DNA from: an uncultured Bacteroidales bacterium
GTDB lineage: Bacteria > Bacteroidota > Bacteroidia > Bacteroidales > Paludibacteraceae
Direction: 5' to 3'
Length of the DNA: 64,000 nucleotides
Assembly (NCBI GenBank): GCA_900321605.1
Contig: ONWR01000003.1
Coordinates: 1-64,000, forward strand
Shown: in pieces, positions 53,221-62,332 of the stretch
How the letters are laid out: each line of letters starts with the position of its first letter
Position numbering within the stretch: the first letter of the stretch is position 1
Program-made: the position numbers and the translations under genes
Notes under the pieces: generated by a model
What the model was told of the DNA's origin: nothing
Seen by the model: the letters and a program-made list of their open reading frames with translations, nothing else
The model's database searches: none

Positions 53221-54084
53221 ATGAATATACTTGTAACCGGAAGTAACGGACAGTTAGGCAATGAGATGCGTGTGTTGAGTAAAGAGCACGCGAAACATCG
53301 GTATTTCTTCACGGACGTAGTTCCGGCGGAAGAGACGTTCGCATTGGATATATGCGACAAAGCAGCTGTGTCTGCGTTCGTGGAAGCGCAAGCGATCGAT
53401 CTGATTGTCAATTGTGCTGCTTATACGAATGTAGATAAGGCGGAGGAAGACGAGGCAACGGCGATGAAGATCAATGCTGACGCCTTGGGCGTGTTGGGTA
53501 CGCAGGGTGTGAAGGTCATTCATGTGAGCACCGATTATGTGTTCTCCGGCGATGAGCATGTGCCTTGCCGAGAAACGGATCCGGTGGCTCCGCGTACGGC
53601 GTACGGACGTACCAAATACGCCGGTGAGAAGACCCTGTTGGGGGTTTGTCCCGAGGCGGTGATCCTGCGTACGGCGTGGTTGTACTCGACATACGGCAAT
53701 AACTTCGTGAAGACGATGATCCGTTTGGGCAAAGAGAAAAAAGAGTTAGGCGTGGTCTTTGACCAGATCGGAACCCCGACTTATGCAGCCGACCTCGCAC
53801 AAGCGATCTTTGCCGTGATTGAGTCGCCTGTTTGGCACGCAGGTATCTATCATTTCACGAACGAAGGTGTGTGCTCGTGGTACGATTTTACCCTCGCAAT
53901 CCACGAGGCTGCAGGTATCAACGGATGTCAAGTTCGCCCGATTTTATCGGAAGAATATCAGTACAAGACCCCGCGTCCGCACTACAGCGTACTCGATAAG
54001 TCGAAGTTCAAGAAGACTTTCAACGTTACCATACCTCACTGGCGTGAGAGTTTAGAACGTTGCGTTAAACTGTTAAATAGTTAA
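53221..54084 (+). CDS. rfbD: dTDP-4-dehydrorhamnose reductase
   Basis: A 287-aa SDR enzyme that makes dTDP-L-rhamnose. NILVTGSNGQLGNEM at the N terminus is the nucleotide-binding loop; STDYVFSG and the catalytic YGRTKYAGE are intact; the RTAWLYS segment is typical. The last codons (KLLNS) come from the TGTTAAAT repeat run. It is cotranscribed with rfbC. Confidence 0.96.
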   Translation: MNILVTGSNGQLGNEMRVLSKEHAKHRYFFTDVVPAEETFALDICDKAAVSAFVEAQAIDLIVNCAAYTNVDKAEEDEATAMKINADALGVLGTQGVKVIHVSTDYVFSGDEHVPCRETDPVAPRTAYGRTKYAGEKTLLGVCPEAVILRTAWLYSTYGNNFVKTMIRLGKEKKELGVVFDQIGTPTYAADLAQAIFAVIESPVWHAGIYHFTNEGVCSWYDFTLAIHEAAGINGCQVRPILSEEYQYKTPRPHYSVLDKSKFKKTFNVTIPHWRESLERCVKLLNS

Positions 54085-54145
54085 AATGGTTCACTACGTG
54101 AACGTTAAAGAGTTAAAATGGTCGCTACGCGACGTTAAATGGTTA
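54064..54145. repeat. GTTAAA repeats enclosing two TAC-loop hairpins
   Basis: GTTAAA(N) units alternate with two hairpins: GTTCAC/GTGAAC (54,089-54,103) and GTCGC/GCGAC (54,121-54,133), both with a TAC loop and the same flanks. The stems differ in sequence but both still pair. Confidence 0.88.
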
Positions 54146-54146
54146 G

Positions 54147-54860
54147 ATGAGAGAGACCTTAGAATTTTTGGCAGAGTTGGCGGTAAATAACAACAAAGAT
54201 TGGTTTGACGCTAACAGAGCTCGGTATCAAGCGTGCCGAGATCGATTTGTGGCGTTTTCAACGGAATATATCGCCCGTCTGACGGAGTTCGATCCAACGC
54301 TCAAAGGGCTTCAGCCGAAGGACTGCATCTGGCGCATCAACCGTGACATCCGTTTCTCGGCTGACAAGCGTCCGTATAAAGAGTGGTTTGGGGTCTTTCC
54401 GGCTACCGGTGTACCCGGGCAACCGAAGACGTGGGGCAAGAAATCCATGCGCGGCGGTTATTACGTACATATTCAGCCCGGACAGTGTATGTTTGCTGCC
54501 GGTATATGGGATCCGGGCAAAGAGTTGTTGAAAGCTTTGCGCACGGAGATAGAAGCCAACTACGAAGAGGTGGAGCAGATCATGGGTTCCAAATCATGGA
54601 AGAAATACTTCGCGCAGGATTTTGACAGTTATTGGGGTACGGGTCTGAAGAAAGTGCCCGCGGGTTTTGATCCGAATTTTATACATGCCGAATGGCTCAA
54701 GCATAAGATGTACACGGTGTCGGTGCCGCTGAGCGATGAAATGGTGACTTCTCCCGATTTCATCGAACAAATCATCGACATCGCCAAAGCTGCCAAACCG
54801 ATGAATGACTTCCTCAATTACACCTTCGAGGAATACGGGGAATTCCCGAGTAGGTGCTAA
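54147..54860 (+). CDS. DUF2461 family protein
   Basis: A 237-aa soluble protein matching the DUF2461 (TIGR02453) pattern: NNNKDWFDANRARYQACRD near the N terminus, RINRDIRFSADKRPYKEWFG and GGYYVHIQPGQCMFAAGIWDP. The family's biochemical function is unknown. It starts 62 bases after rfbD behind the hairpin repeats and is followed closely by tRNA-Arg. Confidence 0.92.
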   Translation: MRETLEFLAELAVNNNKDWFDANRARYQACRDRFVAFSTEYIARLTEFDPTLKGLQPKDCIWRINRDIRFSADKRPYKEWFGVFPATGVPGQPKTWGKKSMRGGYYVHIQPGQCMFAAGIWDPGKELLKALRTEIEANYEEVEQIMGSKSWKKYFAQDFDSYWGTGLKKVPAGFDPNFIHAEWLKHKMYTVSVPLSDEMVTSPDFIEQIIDIAKAAKPMNDFLNYTFEEYGEFPSRC

Positions 54861-54869
54861 AGGCACTCG

Positions 54870-54940
54870 GTCTCTTAGTTCAATGGATAGAACAGGGCTC
54901 TCCTAAAGCTCAGATTTGGGTTCGATTCCCAAAGGGACTA
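54870..54940 (+). tRNA. tRNA-Arg(CCU)
   Basis: Acceptor GGTCTCT pairs with AGGGACT (first pair G-U, one more wobble), D stem GTTC/GAAC, anticodon loop CTCCTAA giving CCU, T loop TTCGATT, discriminator A. CCA is not encoded. The variable loop is 4 bases if drawn this way. Confidence 0.9.
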
Positions 54941-54949
54941 CATGTGAAG

Positions 54950-55045
54950 GATTAGTGGGTTAGAGGATTAGTGGGTTAGAGGATAATGTAATTTTGTCTG
55001 TACTCTGTCAGGCGAAGCCGGTCTGTACTCTGTCAGGCGAAGCGG
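54950..55045. repeat. 8-bp repeats plus two copies of a 25-bp unit shared with uvrD
   Basis: 54,950-54,981 is GATTAGTG/GGTTAGAG alternating twice. 54,996-55,020 and 55,021-55,045 are 25-bp copies (one mismatch) of GTCTGTACTCTG plus TCAGGCGAAGCCG; the complement occurs in the uvrD linker with one difference. A TAATTTTG box (54,989-54,996) may be the promoter for the next gene. Confidence 0.92.
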
Positions 55046-55067
55046 TCAACAACAAACAAACTATATC

Positions 55068-56615
55068 ATGAGACACAGAAACGAAGTTAATCGTGCCCTT
55101 GTGGCAAAGAAATGGGTTTTCTTATTGGCACTCTTGTTTCAGATGCCAGTGGTCGCGCAAAACGACACGATTATCCGTCATTACAATGACACGGTCATCC
55201 GTACCGTTACGGATACTGTGGTGAGTACAGTGGAGGTACCGGACAGCGTTGCTAAACAACGTGAGGTGGTTATTGCTGCCGATTCGACCGACCGCCGAGG
55301 ACATTATATCCAAGCGCATGTGGGTTTGGGTTATGGAAGCCTTGGGTATAAGTTGGAAGGACCGGACAACCGCGTGAACGGTTCATTCAGCGCCTTGCTC
55401 CAACTGCAGTACGCTTATTTCTTTCACCCGAACTGGGGCGTAGGAGCCGGTCTTTGGTTTACTAATTATGTATCGTACGCGCATATAGGCGGTCGGTATC
55501 ACTGGCAAGATCAGACCGATACGGACTATGAGCAGCATTATGACCACACCTCGGCGGTGGACACTTGGCGTGAGCGTGAGGCGATATATAACATCGGTAT
55601 TCCTATCTCGATGCAGTTCCAGATGCGCAAGGAGCATTGGAAAGCCGGTATCTTCGCTGCCGTAGGTATAGCACCGTCTTTCTCTGTCTCCAAACGGTAC
55701 AAGGTGCAGGAAGGTGTGATTGACCATTCGGGTTATTATCCGGCATGGAACCTGACGCTGACCGATATGCATGAGTTCGGACGCAAGGACTATAAGGATG
55801 CCCCGCAGTCGAAAGGTAAGATGAGTGTTCGTCCGCAGGCTACGTTCTTTGTGGATCTCGGCGCTTTGTTCCCCGTGACGAAACAGATAGATGTGTTGGT
55901 AGGCGGATATTTCAATATATCGATGAATAATGCCAATAGTTCGACCAAAGAAGACCTCGGTTGGAAGGACGATACATACACCTTCATGAACGAATACAAG
56001 GGTGCCTATGCCACCACTTTGGCAAACGCCTCTCATCCTTGGGAAGCAGGTGTGAAGATCGGTCTCCATTGGCATTATATCAAGCCGGAGAAGCATGAGA
56101 CGGAGGATTATTTCGAGCCGTTCATGCGTGTGGATACCAACCGTACCTATGTGACCCGTCAGGATACGATCCTCATCGCTCGTGCGGACACAACGATTCA
56201 GCCGCAAGAGGAAGAGGCAAAACCCGTTCCGGCACATATCCGCAAGGTGGCGGAAGAGGTGGAGCGGTTTAATAAGATCTATTTCGCTTTTGACAGCTAT
56301 CAGTTGACCAATAAGGCGATGTTCTACCTCAACTCCATCGTAGAGGCGCTGAACCGTGTGCCGGATGCTAAGATCATGATTGACGGTCACGCTTCGTCGG
56401 AAGGTCAGGACGAGTACAACGATATACTCTCTGCTAACCGCGCACGAACGGTCGCAAATTACTTAGCAAGCTGCGGTGTGGACAAGAACCGCATCGTGAC
56501 GGCAGGTCATGGTTCGCGTATCCCGAACGAAGACACGGAACGCGAAGAGATGCGTCGTGACCGCCGTGTGGAGATCAAAGTGGTATATAACGAAAATGTG
56601 GTAATCGAACAATAA
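55068..56615 (+). CDS. Outer-membrane beta-barrel fused to OmpA-type domain
   Basis: A 515-aa protein. An unusually long basic N-terminal region (RNEVNRALVAKK), encoded by a repeated DNA segment, precedes the signal helix. A periplasmic HYNDTVIRTVTDTVVSTV segment is followed by a barrel (about 75-350; YAYFFHPNWGVGAGL, homologous to the barrels at 41,466 and 51,493) and the OmpA domain (about 395-510; IMIDGHASSEGQDEYND, then NRARTVANYLASCGVD). It anchors to peptidoglycan. It lies 12 bases before the giant protein gene. Confidence 0.9.
   Translation: MRHRNEVNRALVAKKWVFLLALLFQMPVVAQNDTIIRHYNDTVIRTVTDTVVSTVEVPDSVAKQREVVIAADSTDRRGHYIQAHVGLGYGSLGYKLEGPDNRVNGSFSALLQLQYAYFFHPNWGVGAGLWFTNYVSYAHIGGRYHWQDQTDTDYEQHYDHTSAVDTWREREAIYNIGIPISMQFQMRKEHWKAGIFAAVGIAPSFSVSKRYKVQEGVIDHSGYYPAWNLTLTDMHEFGRKDYKDAPQSKGKMSVRPQATFFVDLGALFPVTKQIDVLVGGYFNISMNNANSSTKEDLGWKDDTYTFMNEYKGAYATTLANASHPWEAGVKIGLHWHYIKPEKHETEDYFEPFMRVDTNRTYVTRQDTILIARADTTIQPQEEEAKPVPAHIRKVAEEVERFNKIYFAFDSYQLTNKAMFYLNSIVEALNRVPDAKIMIDGHASSEGQDEYNDILSANRARTVANYLASCGVDKNRIVTAGHGSRIPNEDTEREEMRRDRRVEIKVVYNENVVIEQ
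55080..55110. repeat. Dispersed N-terminal element (NEVNRALVAKK), copy 1
   Basis: 26 bases are identical to 56,634-56,659 at the start of the next gene; 18 of 19 of its core (CGTGCCCTTGTGGCTAAGA) also occur non-coding at 62,196-62,214. The core contains a TGCC/GGCA mini-hairpin. Confidence 0.9.
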
Positions 56616-56627
56616 GGAGGGACTACT

Positions 56628-59600
56628 ATGAAGAACGAAGTTAATCGTGCCCTTGTGGCTAAGAAGAACGTTAAATATATAGTTTTAGGCTTATTGATGA
56701 GCATGACGCTGAGCGTGAATGCACGAATGTACACAGCAGGCGAACAGGTGTATCTCAACTCCGACCAGAGTGCCTCCGAAGAGGGAGATCAGAAATTCAA
56801 TTGGAAGAACGATAATGCTAAGTTGTTCCTTTATTTCTTCCAGAGTACCAACGCCTCTAACAACGAATGGATGACGCTGAACCCCACGGAGCCGGGCAGC
56901 AATGTGTTTGTAGGCACGATGAGCGGCAGTAACCCGTGGTACGACCGTGTGATCGTGGTTCGTAAGGATCCGAGCGGTACGGCAGGTAACTGGGATAATA
57001 AATGGAATCAGAGTTGCGACATCAACATACCGGACAACGGTGATTGTAGCTGCAACTTTATCAATATCTACTGCGGAGCAACGGCTAACTGGAAAGGATT
57101 TGCGCCGAAAGCCGGTACGCTTCCTTCGGCTTCCTCGATCGTGAGCGGCGGTGTGACGATGGAGCAGATCAGTATATGCCCGAACGACCTGAACGGACCG
57201 TTCTCGCTGCGGGTCAAGCTGAATGCCACCAAGACGCAGTACGTCTATAGCGACGTGAAAGGGCACGGGTGGTATATGTCGTACGATGGTATCACGTGGA
57301 CGGAAGTGCTGTCCGGTACTACGGGCATAGCGATGGACGGTATCGACGATCAGATTGATCAGAACAAAAACCAGTTACCGGCTACATTGCCTAACGGCGA
57401 GATCTATTATTATCTGCACTCCAGTATCCCCTCCGGAAGGAGACTGATTCAGATCAAGACCAATTCCACCAGTTGTGACCTCGATTGCGAGATCACCTCT
57501 TTTGAGACAGCGGTCTCGAATGTGAACGCCGATGATAACACCTACACGCTGGACGGTATGGTGGCTTTCGGCAAGGCAAGCGGTGATCTGGTGATCTCTT
57601 GCGACGGTGTCTCGACGACGATCACCGACCCGAAGAGTCCGCAGGCTTTCTCGCTGTACGGTGTGCCGGCTGCTACTGAGGACGGAAAGAAAACTACGGC
57701 AACGGCTTATTTCACAGGCGATCAGTCCAACTGCTCCAAGCAAATCACCATTGATGTACCGAATGCCCGCGAGGCGGTGGAAGTGGTGAATGTGGATTCG
57801 TTGACGGGAAAGACCTTTGTGCTCACACCGAAAGACTATGACCCGGCGAACACCTATGTCTGGCTCGCTAACGGCGATACGATCGAAGGCGCACCGCAGG
57901 TACTCGTCATCAATCCGTACTCCAAGGACTCTACCACCACCTATACCTACAAGGAGTATTATCCTGCCAGCGGTTCGATGGAGGATATCATCAAGAACGG
58001 CGACTATGAGGACGCTACCGGTTATGGTACCTACAAGCACCAGAGTACCATCAGCGATAATAATTTCTGGGGCATATACAACAACAGCGCTTCGCAGATG
58101 AATTTCTACGATACCTGTTCGTTGGCAGAGAGCGAGAAGAGCAACGGTTTTGCGGTAGTCCGCAGTGCCTATCATTTCTACCCGACGTACGCCAAGGTAG
58201 AAGCTAAATCCGGTACGAACTTCGCCCTCTTTGATGCAGCAACGGGTGAGGAAGGAGCCAATAAGAAAGCGTGGTACGCAACGACGGCTACCAGCAGTAA
58301 GTTGAAACTGCAGAAAGGTACGACCTATGTGCTCTCTTTCTGGGCAGCGAACATCAATAACTACGGCGAGATGGACAATGCCGCACGGTTCAAATTCCGT
58401 ATCGAGTATAACTCAAAAGTGTGGGAGTCGAGAGAACTGAACTTGGCAGACCCCGAGTTCCGCAATAATATCTGGCATCAATGTTCGCAAACGTTCTTCG
58501 CCGACGAGGATTGTAATAATGTGACGATCTCCGTGGTGAACCTCAATAACAACGTTCTCAATGTAGGTAATGACTTTGCTTTGGATGACATCCAGTTTCA
58601 TCCCATCAGCACGGTGTCGAAAGTGGTGAAGTCGCAACAACAGTTCGTCGTCACCGCCCATGAGCCGAAAGTAGATGCCTTCACGGCAACGGTAGTGCCT
58701 TTGGATTGCGACGCCGAGCCGAACTACACCGTGAAGATGCATGTGGAGTACCAGAACCCCAAAGGACAGCTGGTCATCAAGGATGTGACGACGAACACGG
58801 AGTACCCCTATGCGGTCTCTGCTCCTTTTGACACGCCGACCACCTTGGATACGAATATCGTCATCACCGGTCTGATTCCGGCTACTCATACGTGGGACGC
58901 CTATTTCGAGGATTGGACGACGGCTCAGATCAGCGGTGTGACGACCGATGCGCCGGTGGTACCGACGATAGACACACTCCATATCTCGTTCAGCGACCCG
59001 GGATGTACCGAGTTGACGACGACCTTGACCTTCGATCTGGACTACACCTACCAGCGAGGTACAATGACCTATTGGGTGGATGCACTGCCTAAACAGACAG
59101 CGACCTATACTATCGACGATCCTACCAAACAGACCCTGACCGGTCTGACGGTGGCGAACATCCCTGCGGACGGCAAGAACAACCATGTGCTGCATGTGTC
59201 GTTTGACGGCACGAACAGTTGCGTCAAGGACTATGCCTTGCCGACCGTTCCTTTCTCACCGGTGATCAGTTCGGTGACGGTGAGTGTTCCGACTACAGTG
59301 CAATGCAAAGACAATGATTATCCCGTTTCGGTATCGTTAGTGACTCCGTACGATGCGACAGGACGTAATATCGTGCTCTCCGGCTCGAAAGACACGACTA
59401 TTGTTGCTACAGGAACCAGTACGACCGTCGCTTTCAAACTGACGGATATCGGTGCTGCCGTATCGCACACGGTGATAGCTGCATATGAGGCTACTCCGAC
59501 CTGTACGACCTCCAGCACTCCGTTCACTCCGCCGACACGTGTCAGCTGCGAGAAATTGGATACCACTATCTGTGAGGGTCAGACCGTGACTTGGAAAGGC

Positions 59601-60326
59601 ACCGTTTATTCAGGAACGGTAGGACAGACGGATACAATCGTGGTAGGTCTTGACAGCCTTATCCTCACCGTTTATGCCGTACCGGCTATCACGATCAAAC
59701 CGATGGATATGTTCTGCGACAACGAGGCGAACATCCTCATTCCGTTTAAGACTACAGCAGGTAATCCGGATGTGTTTGACGTGGTGATCAACGATGTGCA
59801 TTATGCCGGTACAGCCGTGGGTTCGGACATCTCCTTCACGCGCGGTGCCGAACTGGTAGCAGGTGATTATACCGCTACGGTGACGGTAGGCGAGTCGGGT
59901 TCGGAATGCTCGTCGCAAGCTACGGTGAACTTCACCTTGGCTGCCGGAGATCTGATGTACAGCAAATGGACGGACGTGCTCTTTATCAGCAATGCCGATA
60001 ACCGTTTTGTCTCCTATCAGTGGTATCGCAACGGTTCGCTGATGTACGGCGAGACCCAGCAGAGACTGTATTACAGCAAAGGACTGAAGGGTACCTATCA
60101 GTGCGTCATGACCACCAAGGACGGCAAGACCATCTACACCTGTCCGCAGGACTTCGAGGACGTGCAGCCGAGCCGTAGTGCAGGACCGGAACCGAATAAG
60201 GTGCAGACCGAGATGTACGACGCGATGGGTCGTGCGATCAAGGGGCAACCGAGTAAAGGTATCTACGTCGTTATCGAAGAGATAGACGGTGAGCGTACTG
60301 CCAAAAAAATCATCGTGAATGAGTAA
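56628..60326 (+). CDS. Giant secreted protein with lectin-like domain and type IX-like C terminus (partner of upstream barrel)
   Basis: A 1232-aa protein. The start region repeats the NEVNRALVAKK element, followed by a signal helix. An N-terminal SusF/SusE-like or beta domain and Cys-containing segments lead to a jelly-roll domain (about 460-660; GNDFALDDIQFHP as in the 47.7-kb protein), Ig-like stretches, a CEGQTVTWKGTVYSG repeat, and the penultimate module (KWTDVLFISNADN, FVSYQWYRNGS). The end (EMYDAMGRAIKG, then KGIYVVIEE) resembles a type IX secretion signal. It overlaps rnhA by 8 bases. Confidence 0.83.
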   Translation: MKNEVNRALVAKKNVKYIVLGLLMSMTLSVNARMYTAGEQVYLNSDQSASEEGDQKFNWKNDNAKLFLYFFQSTNASNNEWMTLNPTEPGSNVFVGTMSGSNPWYDRVIVVRKDPSGTAGNWDNKWNQSCDINIPDNGDCSCNFINIYCGATANWKGFAPKAGTLPSASSIVSGGVTMEQISICPNDLNGPFSLRVKLNATKTQYVYSDVKGHGWYMSYDGITWTEVLSGTTGIAMDGIDDQIDQNKNQLPATLPNGEIYYYLHSSIPSGRRLIQIKTNSTSCDLDCEITSFETAVSNVNADDNTYTLDGMVAFGKASGDLVISCDGVSTTITDPKSPQAFSLYGVPAATEDGKKTTATAYFTGDQSNCSKQITIDVPNAREAVEVVNVDSLTGKTFVLTPKDYDPANTYVWLANGDTIEGAPQVLVINPYSKDSTTTYTYKEYYPASGSMEDIIKNGDYEDATGYGTYKHQSTISDNNFWGIYNNSASQMNFYDTCSLAESEKSNGFAVVRSAYHFYPTYAKVEAKSGTNFALFDAATGEEGANKKAWYATTATSSKLKLQKGTTYVLSFWAANINNYGEMDNAARFKFRIEYNSKVWESRELNLADPEFRNNIWHQCSQTFFADEDCNNVTISVVNLNNNVLNVGNDFALDDIQFHPISTVSKVVKSQQQFVVTAHEPKVDAFTATVVPLDCDAEPNYTVKMHVEYQNPKGQLVIKDVTTNTEYPYAVSAPFDTPTTLDTNIVITGLIPATHTWDAYFEDWTTAQISGVTTDAPVVPTIDTLHISFSDPGCTELTTTLTFDLDYTYQRGTMTYWVDALPKQTATYTIDDPTKQTLTGLTVANIPADGKNNHVLHVSFDGTNSCVKDYALPTVPFSPVISSVTVSVPTTVQCKDNDYPVSVSLVTPYDATGRNIVLSGSKDTTIVATGTSTTVAFKLTDIGAAVSHTVIAAYEATPTCTTSSTPFTPPTRVSCEKLDTTICEGQTVTWKGTVYSGTVGQTDTIVVGLDSLILTVYAVPAITIKPMDMFCDNEANILIPFKTTAGNPDVFDVVINDVHYAGTAVGSDISFTRGAELVAGDYTATVTVGESGSECSSQATVNFTLAAGDLMYSKWTDVLFISNADNRFVSYQWYRNGSLMYGETQQRLYYSKGLKGTYQCVMTTKDGKTIYTCPQDFEDVQPSRSAGPEPNKVQTEMYDAMGRAIKGQPSKGIYVVIEEIDGERTAKKIIVNE

Positions 60327-60948
60327 GAAAAAAGCAGCATATTACGTCGTGTGGTCCGGTAAGACCCCCGGTATCTATGATACATGGGAGGACTGCGAAG
60401 CACAGGTCAAGGGTGTTCAGGGAGCGAAATACAAAGGTTTCGCTTCCCGTCCCGAAGCCGAGCAGGCTTTCGCCTCTTCGCCGGAGAACTACATCATCCG
60501 CAAACCGAAGGCAGAGAAAGAAGAAAATGGTCAACTCTCCAATCCTATTCTCCCTGCTTTGGCGGTCGATGCCGCATGTAGCGGCAACCCGGGTGTGATG
60601 GAGTTTCGGGGCGTGATAGCCGACACCGGTACCGAGGTCTTCCACCGCGGACCGTTCAACGGCGGAACAAATAACATCGGTGAGTTCTTGGCCATCGTGC
60701 TCGGTTTGGCGTACCTCAAGCAGAACAACCTGCCGTGGGTACTTTATACCGACAGCCGTACGGCGCTTTCATGGCTTAAAAAAGGTCACGCGGATACCAA
60801 GATCGAATGGAATGCCCAAAACCAAGACCTCTTTTTCATGCTCCGCAAGGCGGAGATGTGGCTTCATGATAACACTTGGACAACCCCTATCTATAAATGG
60901 GACACAAAATCGTGGGGAGAGATTCCTGCGGACTTTGGACGCAAATAA
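60319..60948 (+). CDS. rnhA: Ribonuclease H with viroplasmin-type N-terminal domain
   Basis: A 209-aa enzyme. The N-terminal 50 residues (YYVVWSGKTPGIYDTWEDC) are the caulimovirus-viroplasmin hybrid-binding domain found in Bacteroidetes and eukaryotic RNase H1. The catalytic domain has AVDAACSGNPG (first Asp), NNIGEFLAIVLGL (Glu) and VLYTDSRTALSW (Asp). It degrades the RNA of RNA-DNA hybrids. Its start overlaps the previous gene by 8 bases although the functions are unrelated. Confidence 0.95.
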   Translation: MSKKKAAYYVVWSGKTPGIYDTWEDCEAQVKGVQGAKYKGFASRPEAEQAFASSPENYIIRKPKAEKEENGQLSNPILPALAVDAACSGNPGVMEFRGVIADTGTEVFHRGPFNGGTNNIGEFLAIVLGLAYLKQNNLPWVLYTDSRTALSWLKKGHADTKIEWNAQNQDLFFMLRKAEMWLHDNTWTTPIYKWDTKSWGEIPADFGRK

Positions 60949-61000
60949 AGCGCTTTTTTGCAAAAAAAACATTACAAAATTAAGATTTTTGTACGATTTA

Positions 61001-61032
61001 TTTGCATACATGCGAAAAAAGTAGTAATTTTG
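61001..61032 (+). promoter_or_regulatory. Promoter of gapA
   Basis: TTTGC at 61,001-61,005, 19 bases, TAATTTTG at 61,025-61,032. It gives an unusually long leader of about 75 A-rich bases, often seen for highly expressed genes. Confidence 0.92.
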
Positions 61033-61113
61033 TAGCGCTTTTCAAAGAAAAGAGTTTTGGAAACACAGACAAACGAAATCAAACAAAAATAACAATTAAA
61101 ACAATTTATTACT

Positions 61114-62181
61114 ATGACAAAAGTAGCAATTAACGGTTTCGGCCGTATTGGTCGTCTGGCATTCCGTCAGATGTTCGAAGCTGAGGGTTATGAGGTAGTT
61201 GCAATCAACGACCTGACCAGCCCGAAGATGTTGGCACACCTTCTGAAGTACGACACCGCTCAGGGTGGTTTCGCAGGCAAGTTCGGTGAGGGCAAGCACA
61301 CTGTAGCATACAAAGACGCAGTTCTCGCAGAGGACGGTAAGACCGTCGTTACTCCGGGTTCGATCACTGTTGACGGCAAGGAGATCACTATCTACGCTAA
61401 GCCGAATGCAGCTGAGCTGCCTTGGGGTGAGCTGGGCATCGACGTAGTTCTCGAGTGCACCGGTTTCTATACCTCGAAAGCAAAAGCTGAGGCTCATATC
61501 CAAGCCGGCGCTAAGAAAGTAGTTATCTCTGCTCCCGCAGGTAACGACCTTCCGACCATCGTTTACAACGTTAACCACAAGACCCTGACCCCGGCAGATA
61601 AAGTTATCTCCGCAGCTTCTTGTACGACCAACTGCCTCGCTCCGATGGCAGCAGCTCTTCACAAATACGCTCCGATCCAGAGCGGTATCATGAGTACTAT
61701 CCACGCTTACACCGGTGACCAGATGATTCTGGACGGTCCGCAACGTAAGGGTGACCTCCGTCGTAGCCGTGCGGGTGCTCAGAACATCGTTCCGAACAGC
61801 ACCGGTGCTGCTAAGGCTATCGGTCTCGTTATCCCTGAGCTGAACGGCAAGCTGATCGGTAGCGCACAGCGCGTTCCGACTCCGACCGGTTCTACCACTA
61901 TCTTGGTAGCAGTAGTTAAGGGTAAAGACATCACCAAAGAGGGTATCAACGCAGCTATGAAGGCTGCTCAGACCGAGTCCTTCGGTTACACCGAGGATGA
62001 GATCGTATCGAGCGATGTAATCGGTATGAAGTTCGGTTCGCTCTTCGACGCTACTCAGACCATGGTAGCTAAGATCGACGAGGATACCTATCAGGTACAG
62101 GTAGTTAGCTGGTACGACAACGAGAACAGCTATACCAGCCAGATGGTTCGTACTATCAAGTACCTCGCTGAGCTGCACTAA
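61114..62181 (+). CDS. gapA: Glyceraldehyde-3-phosphate dehydrogenase
   Basis: A 355-aa glycolytic enzyme. It has the NAD site [17 protein letters not shown] at the N terminus, catalytic [11 protein letters not shown] (Cys about 168), HAYTGDQ and the C-terminal [12 protein letters not shown]. Codon use is strongly biased (runs of GGT, GCT, AAG), in line with high expression. The 3' codons KYLAELH are followed by a degenerate second copy (KTYSAELK) after the stop. A full-length opposite-strand frame exists but is a shadow of this bias. Confidence 0.98.
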   Translation: MTKVAINGFGRIGRLAFRQMFEAEGYEVVAINDLTSPKMLAHLLKYDTAQGGFAGKFGEGKHTVAYKDAVLAEDGKTVVTPGSITVDGKEITIYAKPNAAELPWGELGIDVVLECTGFYTSKAKAEAHIQAGAKKVVISAPAGNDLPTIVYNVNHKTLTPADKVISAASCTTNCLAPMAAALHKYAPIQSGIMSTIHAYTGDQMILDGPQRKGDLRRSRAGAQNIVPNSTGAAKAIGLVIPELNGKLIGSAQRVPTPTGSTTILVAVVKGKDITKEGINAAMKAAQTESFGYTEDEIVSSDVIGMKFGSLFDATQTMVAKIDEDTYQVQVVSWYDNENSYTSQMVRTIKYLAELH

Positions 62182-62183
62182 TC

Positions 62184-62255
62184 AGCGAAGTACGTCGTGC
62201 CCCTGTGGCTAAGACGTACTCAGCTGAGCTGAAGTAATCCGCCAATCTTGGCGGA
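62184..62255. repeat. Post-gapA repeat cluster: gapA-end duplicate, NRALVAKK core, palindrome
   Basis: 62,196-62,214 is the CGTGCCCCTGTGGCTAAGA core seen at the starts of two surface genes. 62,220-62,237 repeats gapA's terminal GCTGAGCTGNANTAATC. 62,238-62,255 is the TCCGCCAA/TTGGCGGA palindrome. Confidence 0.82.
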
Positions 62256-62261
62256 TACAAA

Positions 62262-62299
62262 AAAAAATGACGTACGTACTTGCGTATGTCATTTTTTTT
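62262..62299 (+). terminator. Terminator hairpin overlapping the next promoter
   Basis: AAATGACGTACG (62,265-62,276) pairs with CGTATGTCATTT (62,283-62,294), one wobble, 6-base loop, A-run before and T-run after. It contains the -33 box of the downstream promoter. Confidence 0.75.
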
Positions 62300-62310
62300 G
62301 TGTATCTTTG
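62279..62310 (+). promoter_or_regulatory. Promoter of the DUF2130 gene
   Basis: CTTGC at 62,279-62,283, 19 bases, TATCTTTG at 62,303-62,310. Confidence 0.85.
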
Positions 62311-62332
62311 CACCGCAAAACGGTCACGTAGT

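Noticed and set aside
54950-55045. Possible small CRISPR or attachment site next to tRNA-Arg
   Set aside because: Two 25-bp copies abut directly with no spacer; no integrase gene in the window and no copy of the tRNA end.
61096-62178. 360-aa open frame on the strand opposite gapA
   Set aside because: It mirrors gapA over its full length; strong codon bias of gapA leaves the opposite frame open. No promoter or known family.
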